Assembly (NCBI GenBank): GCA_014656015.1
Contig: BNBP01000038.1
Span: 1-64,000, forward strand
Origin: Streptomyces griseoaurantiacus
Lineage (GTDB): Bacteria; Actinomycetota; Actinomycetes; Streptomycetales; Streptomycetaceae
Length of the DNA stretch: 64,000 nucleotides
Direction of reading: 5' to 3'
Within the stretch, counting starts at the first letter, position 1; each line of letters opens with the position of its first letter. The notes beneath the pieces were generated by a model. That model saw only the letters and a program-made list of their open reading frames with translations. It had not been told where the DNA came from and did not search any database. Made by a program: the position numbers and the translations under genes. This document shows positions 33,399-41,364 of the stretch, in pieces.

Positions 33399-33707
33399 GG
33401 CGCCACCCCCGTGGGCGCCGTGAGCGCGTCCTGCGCACCGCCTTCTCGCACACCCGTTCGGGCGCGCCTCCCCGTCGTGCTCATGCACGCATCGTGGGTG
33501 ATGCTGTTGCTGAGCGGCAACGGAGTTTTGTCCGGCGGCCGCCGGGTGGCCGAAATCCGACCCCTTGGCCTCCCGAGGGAGTCCCCTACCCACCGAATCG
33601 CCCCCTTGTGCGAACGGCGTCGAGAGGTTTGGGTGGGACGAGCGTTGTCGGTCCGGCCCACCCGGAACCGGGCCGACGGCATGGTGGAATCTCAGGAGGA
33701 TCCCGAC
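33399..33707. other. Divergent promoter region between PARG-like gene and egtA
   Basis: The 309 nt contain no supported gene. AT-richer patches near 33500-33530 (GTGATGCTGTTGCTGAGC, GGAGTTTTGTCC) may hold the promoter elements. An earlier in-frame ATG for egtA at 33681 is less well placed for the ribosome binding site. Confidence 0.45.
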
Positions 33708-34988
33708 ATGTCCGAAGCGGTGAGCGACTGTAAGGACGGTGCGGAGGACCGCACCGCGCTCACCGAGGCAGACGTGGAGGCGCTGGTACGAGGCATCTGC
33801 TTCAAGACCGGCCCGCCCCGTCGCCTCGGTGTCGAACTGGAATGGCTCGTCCACGAGCCGCTGCGACCGCGGCTCCCCGTACGACCCGAACGACTCGACG
33901 CGGCATACGCCGCTCTGCGGACCCTGCCCCTGAGTTCGGCGCTCACCGTCGAACCGGGCGGACAGCTGGAGCTGAGTTCCGCTCCCGCCGCCTCCCTCAT
34001 GGAGTGCGTACGGTCCGTTTCCGCCGATCTCGACACGGTCCGCGCCGCCCTGCGCGCGGACGGCCTCGGCCTGTACGGCTGCGGCCACGAACCGTGGAAT
34101 CCCCCCGTCCGTTACCTCCGGCAGCCCCGTTACGACGCCATGGAGGCCTGTCTGGACCGCACCGGTCCCGAAGGCCGGGCCATGATGTGCTCCTCCGCCT
34201 CCGTCCAGGTGTGCCTGGACGCCGGGTACGAGGAACCGGGGCCGCTCGGCCACGGCAGGCGCTGGTGGCTGGCGCACACGCTGGGCGCGGTGCTGGTCGC
34301 CGCGTTCGCGCACTCCCCCGTGGCCCGCGGCCGCCCCACGGGCTGGCGTTCGACCAGACAGTACCTGTGGACCGCGATGGACCCGGGCCGCAGCGGCGCC
34401 CCGCCGCTCGGTCCCGATCCCCGGGGCGCCTGGGCCGAACGGGTGCTGGACGCGCCCGTGATGTGCGTGCGTCGCGAGGACGGCCCCTGGGACGTGCCCG
34501 AGGGGCTGACCTTCCGGGAGTGGACCCGCTCGGCCGAGGGCCCGACGCGTGCCGATCTGGAGTACCACCTGACCACCCTGTTCCCGCCGGTGCGGCCGCG
34601 CGGTCATCTGGAGCTGCGGATGATCGACGCCCAGCCCGGCCCGGACGGCTGGATCGTGCCGCTGGCGGTGACGACGGCCCTCTTCGACGACCCGGAGGCC
34701 GCCGAGACCGCCTACCGCGCGGTCAAGCCCCTCGCCGAGCGGGCGGACGCCCTCGCGGCCCCGCGCAACCCGCTGTGGACGACGGCCGCCCGCGAGGGAC
34801 TGAACGATCCGGAACTGCGCGAGGCCGCCACCGTCTGCTTCGCCGCCGCCGCGGAGGCGCTGCCCCGGCTCGGCGCCGACGAGGCCGTACGGGCGGCCGT
34901 CGCCGAGTTCACCGAACGCCATGTGGCCCGGGGCCGCTGCCCCGCCGACGACCTGCTGCACCACCACGGGAAGGAACCGCGCCCATGA
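33708..34988 (+). CDS. egtA: Glutamate-cysteine ligase EgtA (ergothioneine pathway)
   Basis: The protein has 426 residues. It is a GCS2-type ligase making gamma-glutamylcysteine, the sulfur donor for EgtB. Visible family features: GVELEWLVHEPLRPRLP (substrate-binding region), TVEPGGQLELSSAP, MMCSSASVQVCLDAG, and HLELRMIDAQPGPDGWIVPL. The ATG at 33708 follows AGGAGG by 8 nt. It is the first gene of egtABCD, with a 4-nt overlap with egtB. Ergothioneine is a histidine-derived thiol protecting against oxidative stress. Confidence 0.94.
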   Translation: MSEAVSDCKDGAEDRTALTEADVEALVRGICFKTGPPRRLGVELEWLVHEPLRPRLPVRPERLDAAYAALRTLPLSSALTVEPGGQLELSSAPAASLMECVRSVSADLDTVRAALRADGLGLYGCGHEPWNPPVRYLRQPRYDAMEACLDRTGPEGRAMMCSSASVQVCLDAGYEEPGPLGHGRRWWLAHTLGAVLVAAFAHSPVARGRPTGWRSTRQYLWTAMDPGRSGAPPLGPDPRGAWAERVLDAPVMCVRREDGPWDVPEGLTFREWTRSAEGPTRADLEYHLTTLFPPVRPRGHLELRMIDAQPGPDGWIVPLAVTTALFDDPEAAETAYRAVKPLAERADALAAPRNPLWTTAAREGLNDPELREAATVCFAAAAEALPRLGADEAVRAAVAEFTERHVARGRCPADDLLHHHGKEPRP

Positions 34989-36364
34989 CCGAGTCCACCT
35001 CCCCGACACCGACCACGCACCCCACCGGCGACCCGGGCCCGGCCGGTGACACCGCCCTCGCCGCCGGCCCCGAGGCCCTGCGGGCCCGCGCCCTCCGGGC
35101 GCTGACCACCGCCCGCGCGCGCACCGCGCTGCTCACCGAGTGCGTCGAGGAACCCGACCTGCTCGCCCAGCACTCGCCGCTGATGTCCCCGCTGGTCTGG
35201 GACCTCGCGCACATAGGCAACCAGGAAGAACTGTGGCTGCTGCGCACGGTGGCCGGGCGCGAGGCGATGCGGCCGGAGATCGACGGGATCTACGACGCCT
35301 TCGAGCACTCCCGCGCCGAACGGCCCTCGCTGCCGCTCCTCCCGCCCGAGGAGGCCCGCCGTTACGCCGCCGAGGTGCGCGGCCGGGCACTGGACGTGCT
35401 GGAGGGCACCGCCTTCCAGGGCGGCCGGGCACTGACGGAGGCGGGCTTCGCCTTCGGCATGATCGCCCAGCACGAGCAGCAGCACGACGAGACCATGCTC
35501 ATCACCCACCAGCTCCGCCGGGGCCCGCAGGCGCTCACGGCCCCGGATCCGGCGCCCGTGCCGCCGTACGAGGGCCCGGCCGAAGTCCTGGTTCCCGGGG
35601 GCCCGTTCACGATGGGGACCTCCACCGAGCCCTGGGCGCTGGACAACGAACGTCCCGCGCACCGGCGCGAGGTGGCCGCCTTCCACATCGACACCGTTCC
35701 CGTCACCAACGGCGCCTACCAGGAGTTCCTCGCGGACGGCGGCTACGAGGACGCGCGCTGGTGGGACCCGGCGGGCTGGGCCCACATCCGCGAGCACTCC
35801 ATCCGGGCGCCGCAGTTCTGGCGCCGGGAGGGCGGGCAGTGGCTGCGCCGGCGCTTCGGCGTCACCGAGTTGGTGCCGCCCGGGGAGCCGGTGCTGCACG
35901 TGTCCTGGTACGAGGCGGACGCCTACGCCCGCTGGGCCGGGCGGCGGCTGCCCACCGAGACCGAGTGGGAGAAGGCCGCCCGCTTCGACCCGGCCACCGG
36001 CCGCTCCCGGCGCTACCCGTGGGGCGACGCGGACCCCGGCCCCGACCACGCCAACCTGGGCCAGCGCCATCTGCGGCCCGCCCCGGCCGGCAGCTACCCG
36101 CAGGGCGCCTCCCCGCTGGGCGTACGGCAGTTGATCGGCGACGTGTGGGAGTGGACGGCGAGCGACTTCCTGCCCTACCCCGGGTTCACCGCCTTCCCGT
36201 ACAAGGAGTACTCGGGGGTCTTCTTCGGCCCCGAGTACAAGGTGCTGCGCGGCGGGTCCTTCGCCGTGGACCCGGTGGCCTGCCGGGGCACCTTCCGCAA
36301 CTGGGACTACCCGATCCGGCGGCAGATCTTCTCCGGTTTCCGCACCGCCCGGGACGCCGCCTGA
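34985..36364 (+). CDS. egtB: Ergothioneine sulfoxide synthase EgtB
   Basis: The protein has 459 residues. An N-terminal DinB-like four-helix domain and a C-terminal formylglycine-generating-enzyme (C-type lectin) domain together form the non-heme iron enzyme that joins gamma-glutamylcysteine to hercynine with O2. Iron ligands are in HEQQHDE (H163, H167) with H76 in WDLAHIGNQEE. The FGE part shows PFTMGTSTEPWALDNERPAH, RRLPTETEWEKAAR, VWEWTASDF and VLRGGSFAVDP. It overlaps egtA by ATGA and its last base is the first base of egtC. Confidence 0.96.
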   Translation: MTESTSPTPTTHPTGDPGPAGDTALAAGPEALRARALRALTTARARTALLTECVEEPDLLAQHSPLMSPLVWDLAHIGNQEELWLLRTVAGREAMRPEIDGIYDAFEHSRAERPSLPLLPPEEARRYAAEVRGRALDVLEGTAFQGGRALTEAGFAFGMIAQHEQQHDETMLITHQLRRGPQALTAPDPAPVPPYEGPAEVLVPGGPFTMGTSTEPWALDNERPAHRREVAAFHIDTVPVTNGAYQEFLADGGYEDARWWDPAGWAHIREHSIRAPQFWRREGGQWLRRRFGVTELVPPGEPVLHVSWYEADAYARWAGRRLPTETEWEKAARFDPATGRSRRYPWGDADPGPDHANLGQRHLRPAPAGSYPQGASPLGVRQLIGDVWEWTASDFLPYPGFTAFPYKEYSGVFFGPEYKVLRGGSFAVDPVACRGTFRNWDYPIRRQIFSGFRTARDAA

Positions 36365-37167
36365 TGTGCCGGCACGTGGCGTACCTCGGTCCGCCCGAGC
36401 CGCTCGGCGCGCTGCTGGTGACGCCGCCACACGCCCTGTACCGGCAGTCCTGGGCGCCCCGCCGGCAGCGGCACGGGACGGTCAACGCGGACGGTTTCGG
36501 CGTCGGCTGGTACGCCGGGGAGGACCCGGTGCCGGCCCGCTACCGGCGGGCCGGGCCGATCTGGGCGGACCTGTCCTTCGCGGACCTGGCGCGCGTGGTG
36601 CGCTCGGGCGCGGTGCTCGCCGCGGTCCGGGACGCCACGCTCTCGGGCGCGGACGCGGAGGCCGCGGCGGCCCCCCTCGCCGCCGGGCGGTGGCTGTTCA
36701 GCCACAACGGGGCCGTCCCCGGCTGGCCCGGCTCCCTCGCCGGGCTCGCGCGCACCCTGCCGGCCGAGGAGCTGCTCGCCCTGGAGGCGCGCAACGACTC
36801 GGCGTTCGTCTGGGCGCTCGCGCTGAACCGGCTGCGCGGAGGCGACGAGCCGGGCCAGGCGCTGGCCGACACGGTCCTGCAGGTCGCCGCGGCGGCCCCC
36901 GGCTCCCGGCTCAACCTGCTGCTCACCGACGGCGACACGATCGTCGCCACCGCCTGGGGCGACACGCTCTGGTACCTGACCGAACCCGGCCGCCGCACGG
37001 TCGTCGCCTCCGAGCCCTACGACGACGACCCGCACTGGCACGAGGTCCCCGACCGCACCCTGCTCGCCGCGAGCCGCACCGACGTCCTGCTCACTCCCCT
37101 CAAGGAGCCCGAGCCCGACCCGGTGCCGCCCGCGCCCACCGCACCACCGAAGGAGCCCCGTACGTGA
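36364..37167 (+). CDS. egtC: Gamma-glutamyl hercynylcysteine sulfoxide hydrolase EgtC
   Basis: The protein has 267 residues, a class-II glutamine amidotransferase fold. Cys2 (MCRHVAYLG) becomes the N-terminal nucleophile after Met removal. Other marks: NADGFGVGWYAGEDPVPARY, WLFSHNGAVPGWP and LEARNDSAFVWALAL. It removes the glutamyl group from the EgtB product. The start shares the A of the egtB stop (TGATG). The proline-rich tail overlaps egtD. Confidence 0.95.
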   Translation: MCRHVAYLGPPEPLGALLVTPPHALYRQSWAPRRQRHGTVNADGFGVGWYAGEDPVPARYRRAGPIWADLSFADLARVVRSGAVLAAVRDATLSGADAEAAAAPLAAGRWLFSHNGAVPGWPGSLAGLARTLPAEELLALEARNDSAFVWALALNRLRGGDEPGQALADTVLQVAAAAPGSRLNLLLTDGDTIVATAWGDTLWYLTEPGRRTVVASEPYDDDPHWHEVPDRTLLAASRTDVLLTPLKEPEPDPVPPAPTAPPKEPRT

Positions 37168-38126
37168 GCCCGTTCCTTCTCACCCGCACCCTCCCCGAGG
37201 GCGCCACCGAGGCCGCGCTGCGCACCGATGTGCGCGAGGGCCTCACCGGCGTCCCCAAGACGCTGCCGCCGAAGTGGTTCTACGACGCCCACGGCAGTGA
37301 ACTGTTCGAGGAGATCACCGAACTGCCCGAGTACTACCCCACCCGCGCCGAGCGGGAGATCCTCATGGCCCGCTCGGGCGAGATCGCCGCCGCGTCCGGT
37401 GCGCGCACCCTGGTCGAGCTGGGTTCCGGTTCCTCGGAGAAGACCCGGCACCTGCTGGACGCCCTGACCGGGCTGCGCACCTACGTCCCGGTCGACGTCA
37501 GCGACAGTGCCCTGCGCCAGGCGGGCCAGGCGCTGACCGAGGAGTACCCGGGGCTCGACGTGCACGCCCTGCTCGCCGACTTCACCACCTCCCTCACCCT
37601 GCCGGACACCCCGGGGCCCCGCCTCGTGGCGTTCCTCGGCGGCACCATCGGCAACCTGGTGCCCGAGGAGCGGGCCGGGTTCCTGGCCTCCTTGCGGGCC
37701 CTGCTCGCGCCCGGGGACGCGCTGCTGCTCGGCACGGACCTGGTCAAGGACGAGTCGGTGCTCGTCGCGGCGTACGACGACTCGGCGGGGGTGACGGCCG
37801 CGTTCAACAAGAACGTGCTGAACGTCGTCAACCGCGAACTGGGCGGCGACTTCGACCCCGAGTCCTTCGACCACGTCGCCCGGTGGGACGCCGCACACGA
37901 GTGGATCGAGATGCGGCTGCGCTCGCGCACCGCCCAGACCGTGAAGGTCCGGGCGCTCGGCCTGGCCGTCGATTTCGCCGAGGGCGAGGAAATGCGCACG
38001 GAGGTCTCGGCGAAGTTCCGCCCGGACGGGGTACGCGGGGAGTTGGCCGCGGCCGGGCTGGAGCTCGGCCACTGGTGGACGGACCGTGCCGGGAGGTTCG
38101 CGCTCTCGCTCAGCACGGTCCGCTGA
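37164..38126 (+). CDS. egtD: Histidine N-alpha-methyltransferase EgtD
   Basis: The protein has 320 residues from GTG 37164, overlapping the egtC stop (GTGA). It trimethylates histidine to hercynine with SAM. The SAM-binding region is LVELGSGSSEKTRHLLDAL, followed by YVPVDVSDSALRQAG and VAFLGGTIGNLVPEER; the histidine-binding region includes FNKNVLNVVNRELGGDF. No EgtE-type PLP beta-lyase gene follows; a hairpin closes the operon. The last step would need an enzyme encoded elsewhere. Confidence 0.96.
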   Translation: MSPFLLTRTLPEGATEAALRTDVREGLTGVPKTLPPKWFYDAHGSELFEEITELPEYYPTRAEREILMARSGEIAAASGARTLVELGSGSSEKTRHLLDALTGLRTYVPVDVSDSALRQAGQALTEEYPGLDVHALLADFTTSLTLPDTPGPRLVAFLGGTIGNLVPEERAGFLASLRALLAPGDALLLGTDLVKDESVLVAAYDDSAGVTAAFNKNVLNVVNRELGGDFDPESFDHVARWDAAHEWIEMRLRSRTAQTVKVRALGLAVDFAEGEEMRTEVSAKFRPDGVRGELAAAGLELGHWWTDRAGRFALSLSTVR

Positions 38127-38133
38127 CCTGTGC

Positions 38134-38163
38134 GGCGGCGCCGCCTCGCGGGGCGGCGCCGCC
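38134..38163 (+). terminator. Hairpin terminator after egtD
   Basis: Two copies of the self-complementary GGCGGCGCCGCC, separated by 6 nt, can form a 12-bp stem starting 8 nt after the egtD stop. Confidence 0.7.
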
Positions 38164-38220
38164 TGCGGCACGGTGGAGTGACGTTGCGTGCGCAACCGTC
38201 ACCGTGGAGAGGAGCATCGC

Positions 38221-38436
38221 ATGTCCGACAACGTGTACCGCGTGACCGAGATCGTCGGCAGCTCGACGGAGGGCGTCGACGACGCGATCCGCAAGGGGAT
38301 CTCGCGGGCGTCCCAGACGCTGCGGAACCTGGACTGGTTCGAGGTGACCCAGGTCCGGGGCCACATCGAGAACGGCGAGATCGAGCACTACCAGGTCGGC
38401 CTGAAGGTGGGCTTCCGCCTCGACGACGAGGAGTGA
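38221..38436 (+). CDS. Dodecin (flavin-binding dodecameric protein)
   Basis: The protein has 71 residues, the usual dodecin length. It has a beta-alpha-beta-beta layout: NVYRVTEIVGSSTEGVDDAI, then the helix RKGISRASQTLRNLDWFEV with the flavin-stacking Trp in DWFEV, then QVRGHIENGEIEHYQVGLKV. Dodecins store or buffer flavins or CoA. The ATG at 38221 follows GAGAGGAG. Confidence 0.95.
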   Translation: MSDNVYRVTEIVGSSTEGVDDAIRKGISRASQTLRNLDWFEVTQVRGHIENGEIEHYQVGLKVGFRLDDEE

Positions 38437-38521
38437 CGCGCGCCGGACGGCTCGGGGGTGCCCCGCCCCCGGGTCGTGAGGCGCCCGGCGCCCGGGACGC
38501 GGCGTACCGCAGAATGGGGGC

Positions 38522-39220
38522 GTGAACCCCGTTCGGCTGCTCGTCGTGGACGACGATCCCCCCATCGCCGACCTCGTGGCCACCGTCGCCCGTTACGAGG
38601 GCTGGGAGGCGGTCACGGCGTACTCCGGCGAGGAGGCGCTGACCCGTGCCGCCGCGTTCCGGCCGGACATCGTCGTCCTGGACCTGATGCTCCCCGGTGT
38701 CGACGGCTTCGGCGTCCTCGACCGGCTGCGCGGCGCCGGCATGAGCGTCCCGGTCGTGTTCCTCACCGCACGCGACGGTGTCGCCGACCGCGTCGCCGGG
38801 CTCACCCGGGGCGGCGACGACTACCTGGTCAAACCGTTCGCGGTGGAGGAGCTGATGGCCCGGCTGCGCACGGTGCTGCGCCGCAGCCTCGGCCCCGGCG
38901 GCCCCCGTTCGGTGCTGCGGGTCGCGGACCTGACGATGGACGAGGACACCCGGGAGGTCCGGCGCGGCGACCGGCTCCTCGCGCTCACCCCCACCGAGTA
39001 CGACGTGCTGCGCTGCCTGCTGCGCAAGTCGCCCGCCGTGCTGACCAAGGCGCAGATCCTCGACGACGTCTGGCAGTACGGCTTCGGCGGCCGCTCCAAC
39101 GTGGTCGAGCTGGTCGTCAGCCGGCTGCGCCGCAAGCTGGAGGCGACCGACGGCGGCGCGGTGCCCCTCATCCACACGGTGCGCGGGGTCGGGTACGTGG
39201 CGCGGCGGGCCGCCGAGTGA
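38522..39220 (+). CDS. OmpR-family response regulator
   Basis: The protein has 232 residues from GTG 38522. The receiver domain has D10-D11-D12, phosphoacceptor D54 (VVLDLMLPG) and the conserved Lys in DDYLVKPFAVEEL. The winged-helix DNA-binding domain (about 135-230) reads LLALTPTEYDVLRCLLRKSP, LDDVWQYGFGGRSNVVELVV and VRGVGYVARR. It forms an operon with the following kinase gene (4-nt overlap). The signal and regulon are not evident. Confidence 0.95.
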   Translation: MNPVRLLVVDDDPPIADLVATVARYEGWEAVTAYSGEEALTRAAAFRPDIVVLDLMLPGVDGFGVLDRLRGAGMSVPVVFLTARDGVADRVAGLTRGGDDYLVKPFAVEELMARLRTVLRRSLGPGGPRSVLRVADLTMDEDTREVRRGDRLLALTPTEYDVLRCLLRKSPAVLTKAQILDDVWQYGFGGRSNVVELVVSRLRRKLEATDGGAVPLIHTVRGVGYVARRAAE

Positions 39221-40833
39221 GAGGCCGGCTGCGCCTGGGCACCCGGCTCGCGCTGGGGGTGGGCGCGCTGTCGCTGGTGGTGTTCGCGGTGGTCGGCACC
39301 GCGCTGACGATGTACATGAGGCAGTACCAGGAGCGCCAGCTCGCCGCGCAGATGAAGCTGGTGCAGCTCGTGCAGACCAAGGACGCCAAGGCCCACGGCA
39401 CGGTGGAACGGCGCCCCTACTACGGCTGGTACACCGCCGTGTACGAGGTGCGGGGCGGACACGCCGAGCTGCGCCGCCCCGCCGACGTGCCCGCGGACAC
39501 CACCGCGCTCGCGGCGGTCGCCGAGGCGCAGCCGGCCTCGGGCACCACGCATCTGACCCGGACCGCGAAGATCCCCGGCGAGGGCGCCTACCTGCTGCGG
39601 GCGTGCTCGGTGGAGCGCGGGGTGGTCCTGGTCAGCGCCGCACCGCTGGCGGACGTGCGGGCGACCACCCGGCGGCTGATCACCGTGCAGGTGGTGACCT
39701 TCGCGGCGGCGCTGGCCGCGCTGGTGGTGGCCGGGCGGGCGGTGCTGCGGCGCGGGCTGCGGCCGCTGAGCGACCTGGCGGACACCGCGCACGACATCAC
39801 CTCGCACGATCTGACCGACTCGGGGCGGCTGCCGGTGCGCGCGGACGGCCGCAGCGGCGCCCCGGAGATCGAGGAGCTGCGTTCGGCGTTCAACACGATG
39901 CTGGAGCACATCGACGACTCGCTGGTGGTGCGCGCGGAGGCCGAACGGCGGCTGCGGCGGTTCGTCGCGGACGCCTCGCACGAGCTGCGCACCCCGCTCA
40001 TGTCGGTGCGGGGCTACGCGGACCTGTTCCAGTACGCGGCCGCCCACTCCCCCGAGGAACGGGACCGGCATCTGGCCCGGCTGCGTGCGGAGGCGGCGCG
40101 GATGGGGGTGCTCCTCGACGATCTGCTGCTGCTCGCCCGGCTGGACGCGGCGGAGGTGGAGGCGCCACTGCGGCTGGAGGAGACCGATCTGGTGGAGCTG
40201 GTGCGGCGGGCGGCGGACGCGTTCCGTGCCGCGCACCCGGACCGTCCGCTGACGGTCACGGCCGGGCCCGGGGAACTGCGGCTGCGGCTCGACCCGGCGC
40301 GGATCCGACAGGTGGTGGACAACCTGCTGACCAACGCGGCGGTGCACACCCCGGCCGGTACGAGGGTGGCGGTCGAGGTGTCCTTCGAACCCTCCGCCGA
40401 GGTGCCGGCCCGGGCGCCGACCGGGGTGTCCGGGGAGACACCGGCGCGGGTGCCCCGCCAGACGCTCCGTCAGGCACCCCGCCAGGCGCCCCACCGGGCG
40501 GTCGCGCGGACGACGGCCGCCGCGGCCGGTGAGCGCGGCGGGCACGGGGACTCGCGCGGACCCCGGGGATCCGGGGCCGCGCGCGGCGGGCGGGGCCTCG
40601 CGGTCGTCCGGGTCACGGACGCCGGGCCCGGGATACCCGCCGCCGACCGGGGGCGGATCTTCGACCGGTTCTACCGGGTCGACGAGGCCCGCAGCCGCGA
40701 CCGCGGCGGCAGCGGGCTGGGGCTCGCGGTCGTCCGTTCCCTGGCCGAGGCGCACGGCGGCACCGTCGAGGTGACGGGCGGTCCCGGCGCGACCACGTTC
40801 ACGCTCAGGATTCCGACGACCGGGCGGACCTGA
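39217..40833 (+). CDS. Sensor histidine kinase (HisKA/HATPase) with low-complexity insert
   Basis: The protein has 538 residues from GTG 39217, overlapping the regulator stop. TM1 (about 11-32), an extracytoplasmic sensor loop of about 120 residues, TM2 (about 155-175), a HAMP linker, H-box with H255 (DASHELRTPL), N-box VVDNLLTNAAVH, then D/G motifs VTDAGPGIPAADRGRIFDRF and GGSGLGLAVV. Between the N-box and the DxG motif, residues about 391-459 are a Pro/Arg/Gly/Gln-rich insert (RQTLRQAPRQAPHR-like) absent from the family core; it must loop out from the ATPase domain. The last 29 nt overlap the convergent small gene. Confidence 0.94.
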   Translation: MRGRLRLGTRLALGVGALSLVVFAVVGTALTMYMRQYQERQLAAQMKLVQLVQTKDAKAHGTVERRPYYGWYTAVYEVRGGHAELRRPADVPADTTALAAVAEAQPASGTTHLTRTAKIPGEGAYLLRACSVERGVVLVSAAPLADVRATTRRLITVQVVTFAAALAALVVAGRAVLRRGLRPLSDLADTAHDITSHDLTDSGRLPVRADGRSGAPEIEELRSAFNTMLEHIDDSLVVRAEAERRLRRFVADASHELRTPLMSVRGYADLFQYAAAHSPEERDRHLARLRAEAARMGVLLDDLLLLARLDAAEVEAPLRLEETDLVELVRRAADAFRAAHPDRPLTVTAGPGELRLRLDPARIRQVVDNLLTNAAVHTPAGTRVAVEVSFEPSAEVPARAPTGVSGETPARVPRQTLRQAPRQAPHRAVARTTAAAAGERGGHGDSRGPRGSGAARGGRGLAVVRVTDAGPGIPAADRGRIFDRFYRVDEARSRDRGGSGLGLAVVRSLAEAHGGTVEVTGGPGATTFTLRIPTTGRT

Positions 40834-41044
40834 CCCGGGCCACCTCCTCGGGCAGCAGCTTCGGGGCCTCCCGGAGCACCGACTCCGCCACGGGCTGGGC
40901 CACCTCGGTCAGCCTCCCGGTCGCCGACCCCGTGGCAAGGCCTCCGTCGGCGTGCGCGGTGCCGACGGGGAGGAGCATCAGGCCGCCTCCCATGGCCAGA
41001 ACGACCGCCCGACGCATCCCCGTACGGGACTCACCAACCGTCAC
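40805..41044 (-). CDS. Small secreted protein
   Basis: The protein has 79 residues from GTG 41044, with GGAG 10 nt upstream. A Sec signal peptide is clear: MRRAVVLAMGGGLMLLPVG followed by the likely cleavage site AHA-DG. The mature part is about 45 residues (VAQPVAESVLREAPKLLPEE, then VARVRSARSSES), with no cysteine and no recognised domain. Its 3' end overlaps the histidine kinase gene by 29 nt in convergent orientation. Confidence 0.7.
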   Translation of the reverse strand: MTVGESRTGMRRAVVLAMGGGLMLLPVGTAHADGGLATGSATGRLTEVAQPVAESVLREAPKLLPEEVARVRSARSSES

Positions 41045-41364
41045 CTTCGACTCCTTCCGCCTGCCGGGGCGCTCGCCCCGGGCGGGCCCACGCTGGCAGG
41101 GCGGGCGCGCGACACGCGAACGGAAACCCCGCTCGTCCCACGTACGGAGGAGTACGGCCCCGTCCGGCTGACGAACGGACGGTCCCGCCGTCCTCCGGGC
41201 GGGTGGACGCACGGGCGCGTTCATCACACAACGACTGCTTTGCCGCCGAGTACACCCGGAACGGGTCAATCCCGGCATCATTTGCCGCATTTCCGGCAAT
41301 GCCTACGGCTTCGAGAGGTTCCGTGAGGTTCCCCGACCCGTCGAAGCTGAGGGAGTACCACCTG
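41045..41364. other. Divergent promoter region before the secreted protease
   Basis: No gene is supported. AT-rich stretches (TCAATCCCGGCATCATTTGC near 41265) probably include promoter elements. TTGCCGCATTTCCGGCAA at 41282-41299 contains the inverted arms TTGCCG / CGGCAA, a possible operator for the protease gene. Confidence 0.45.
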
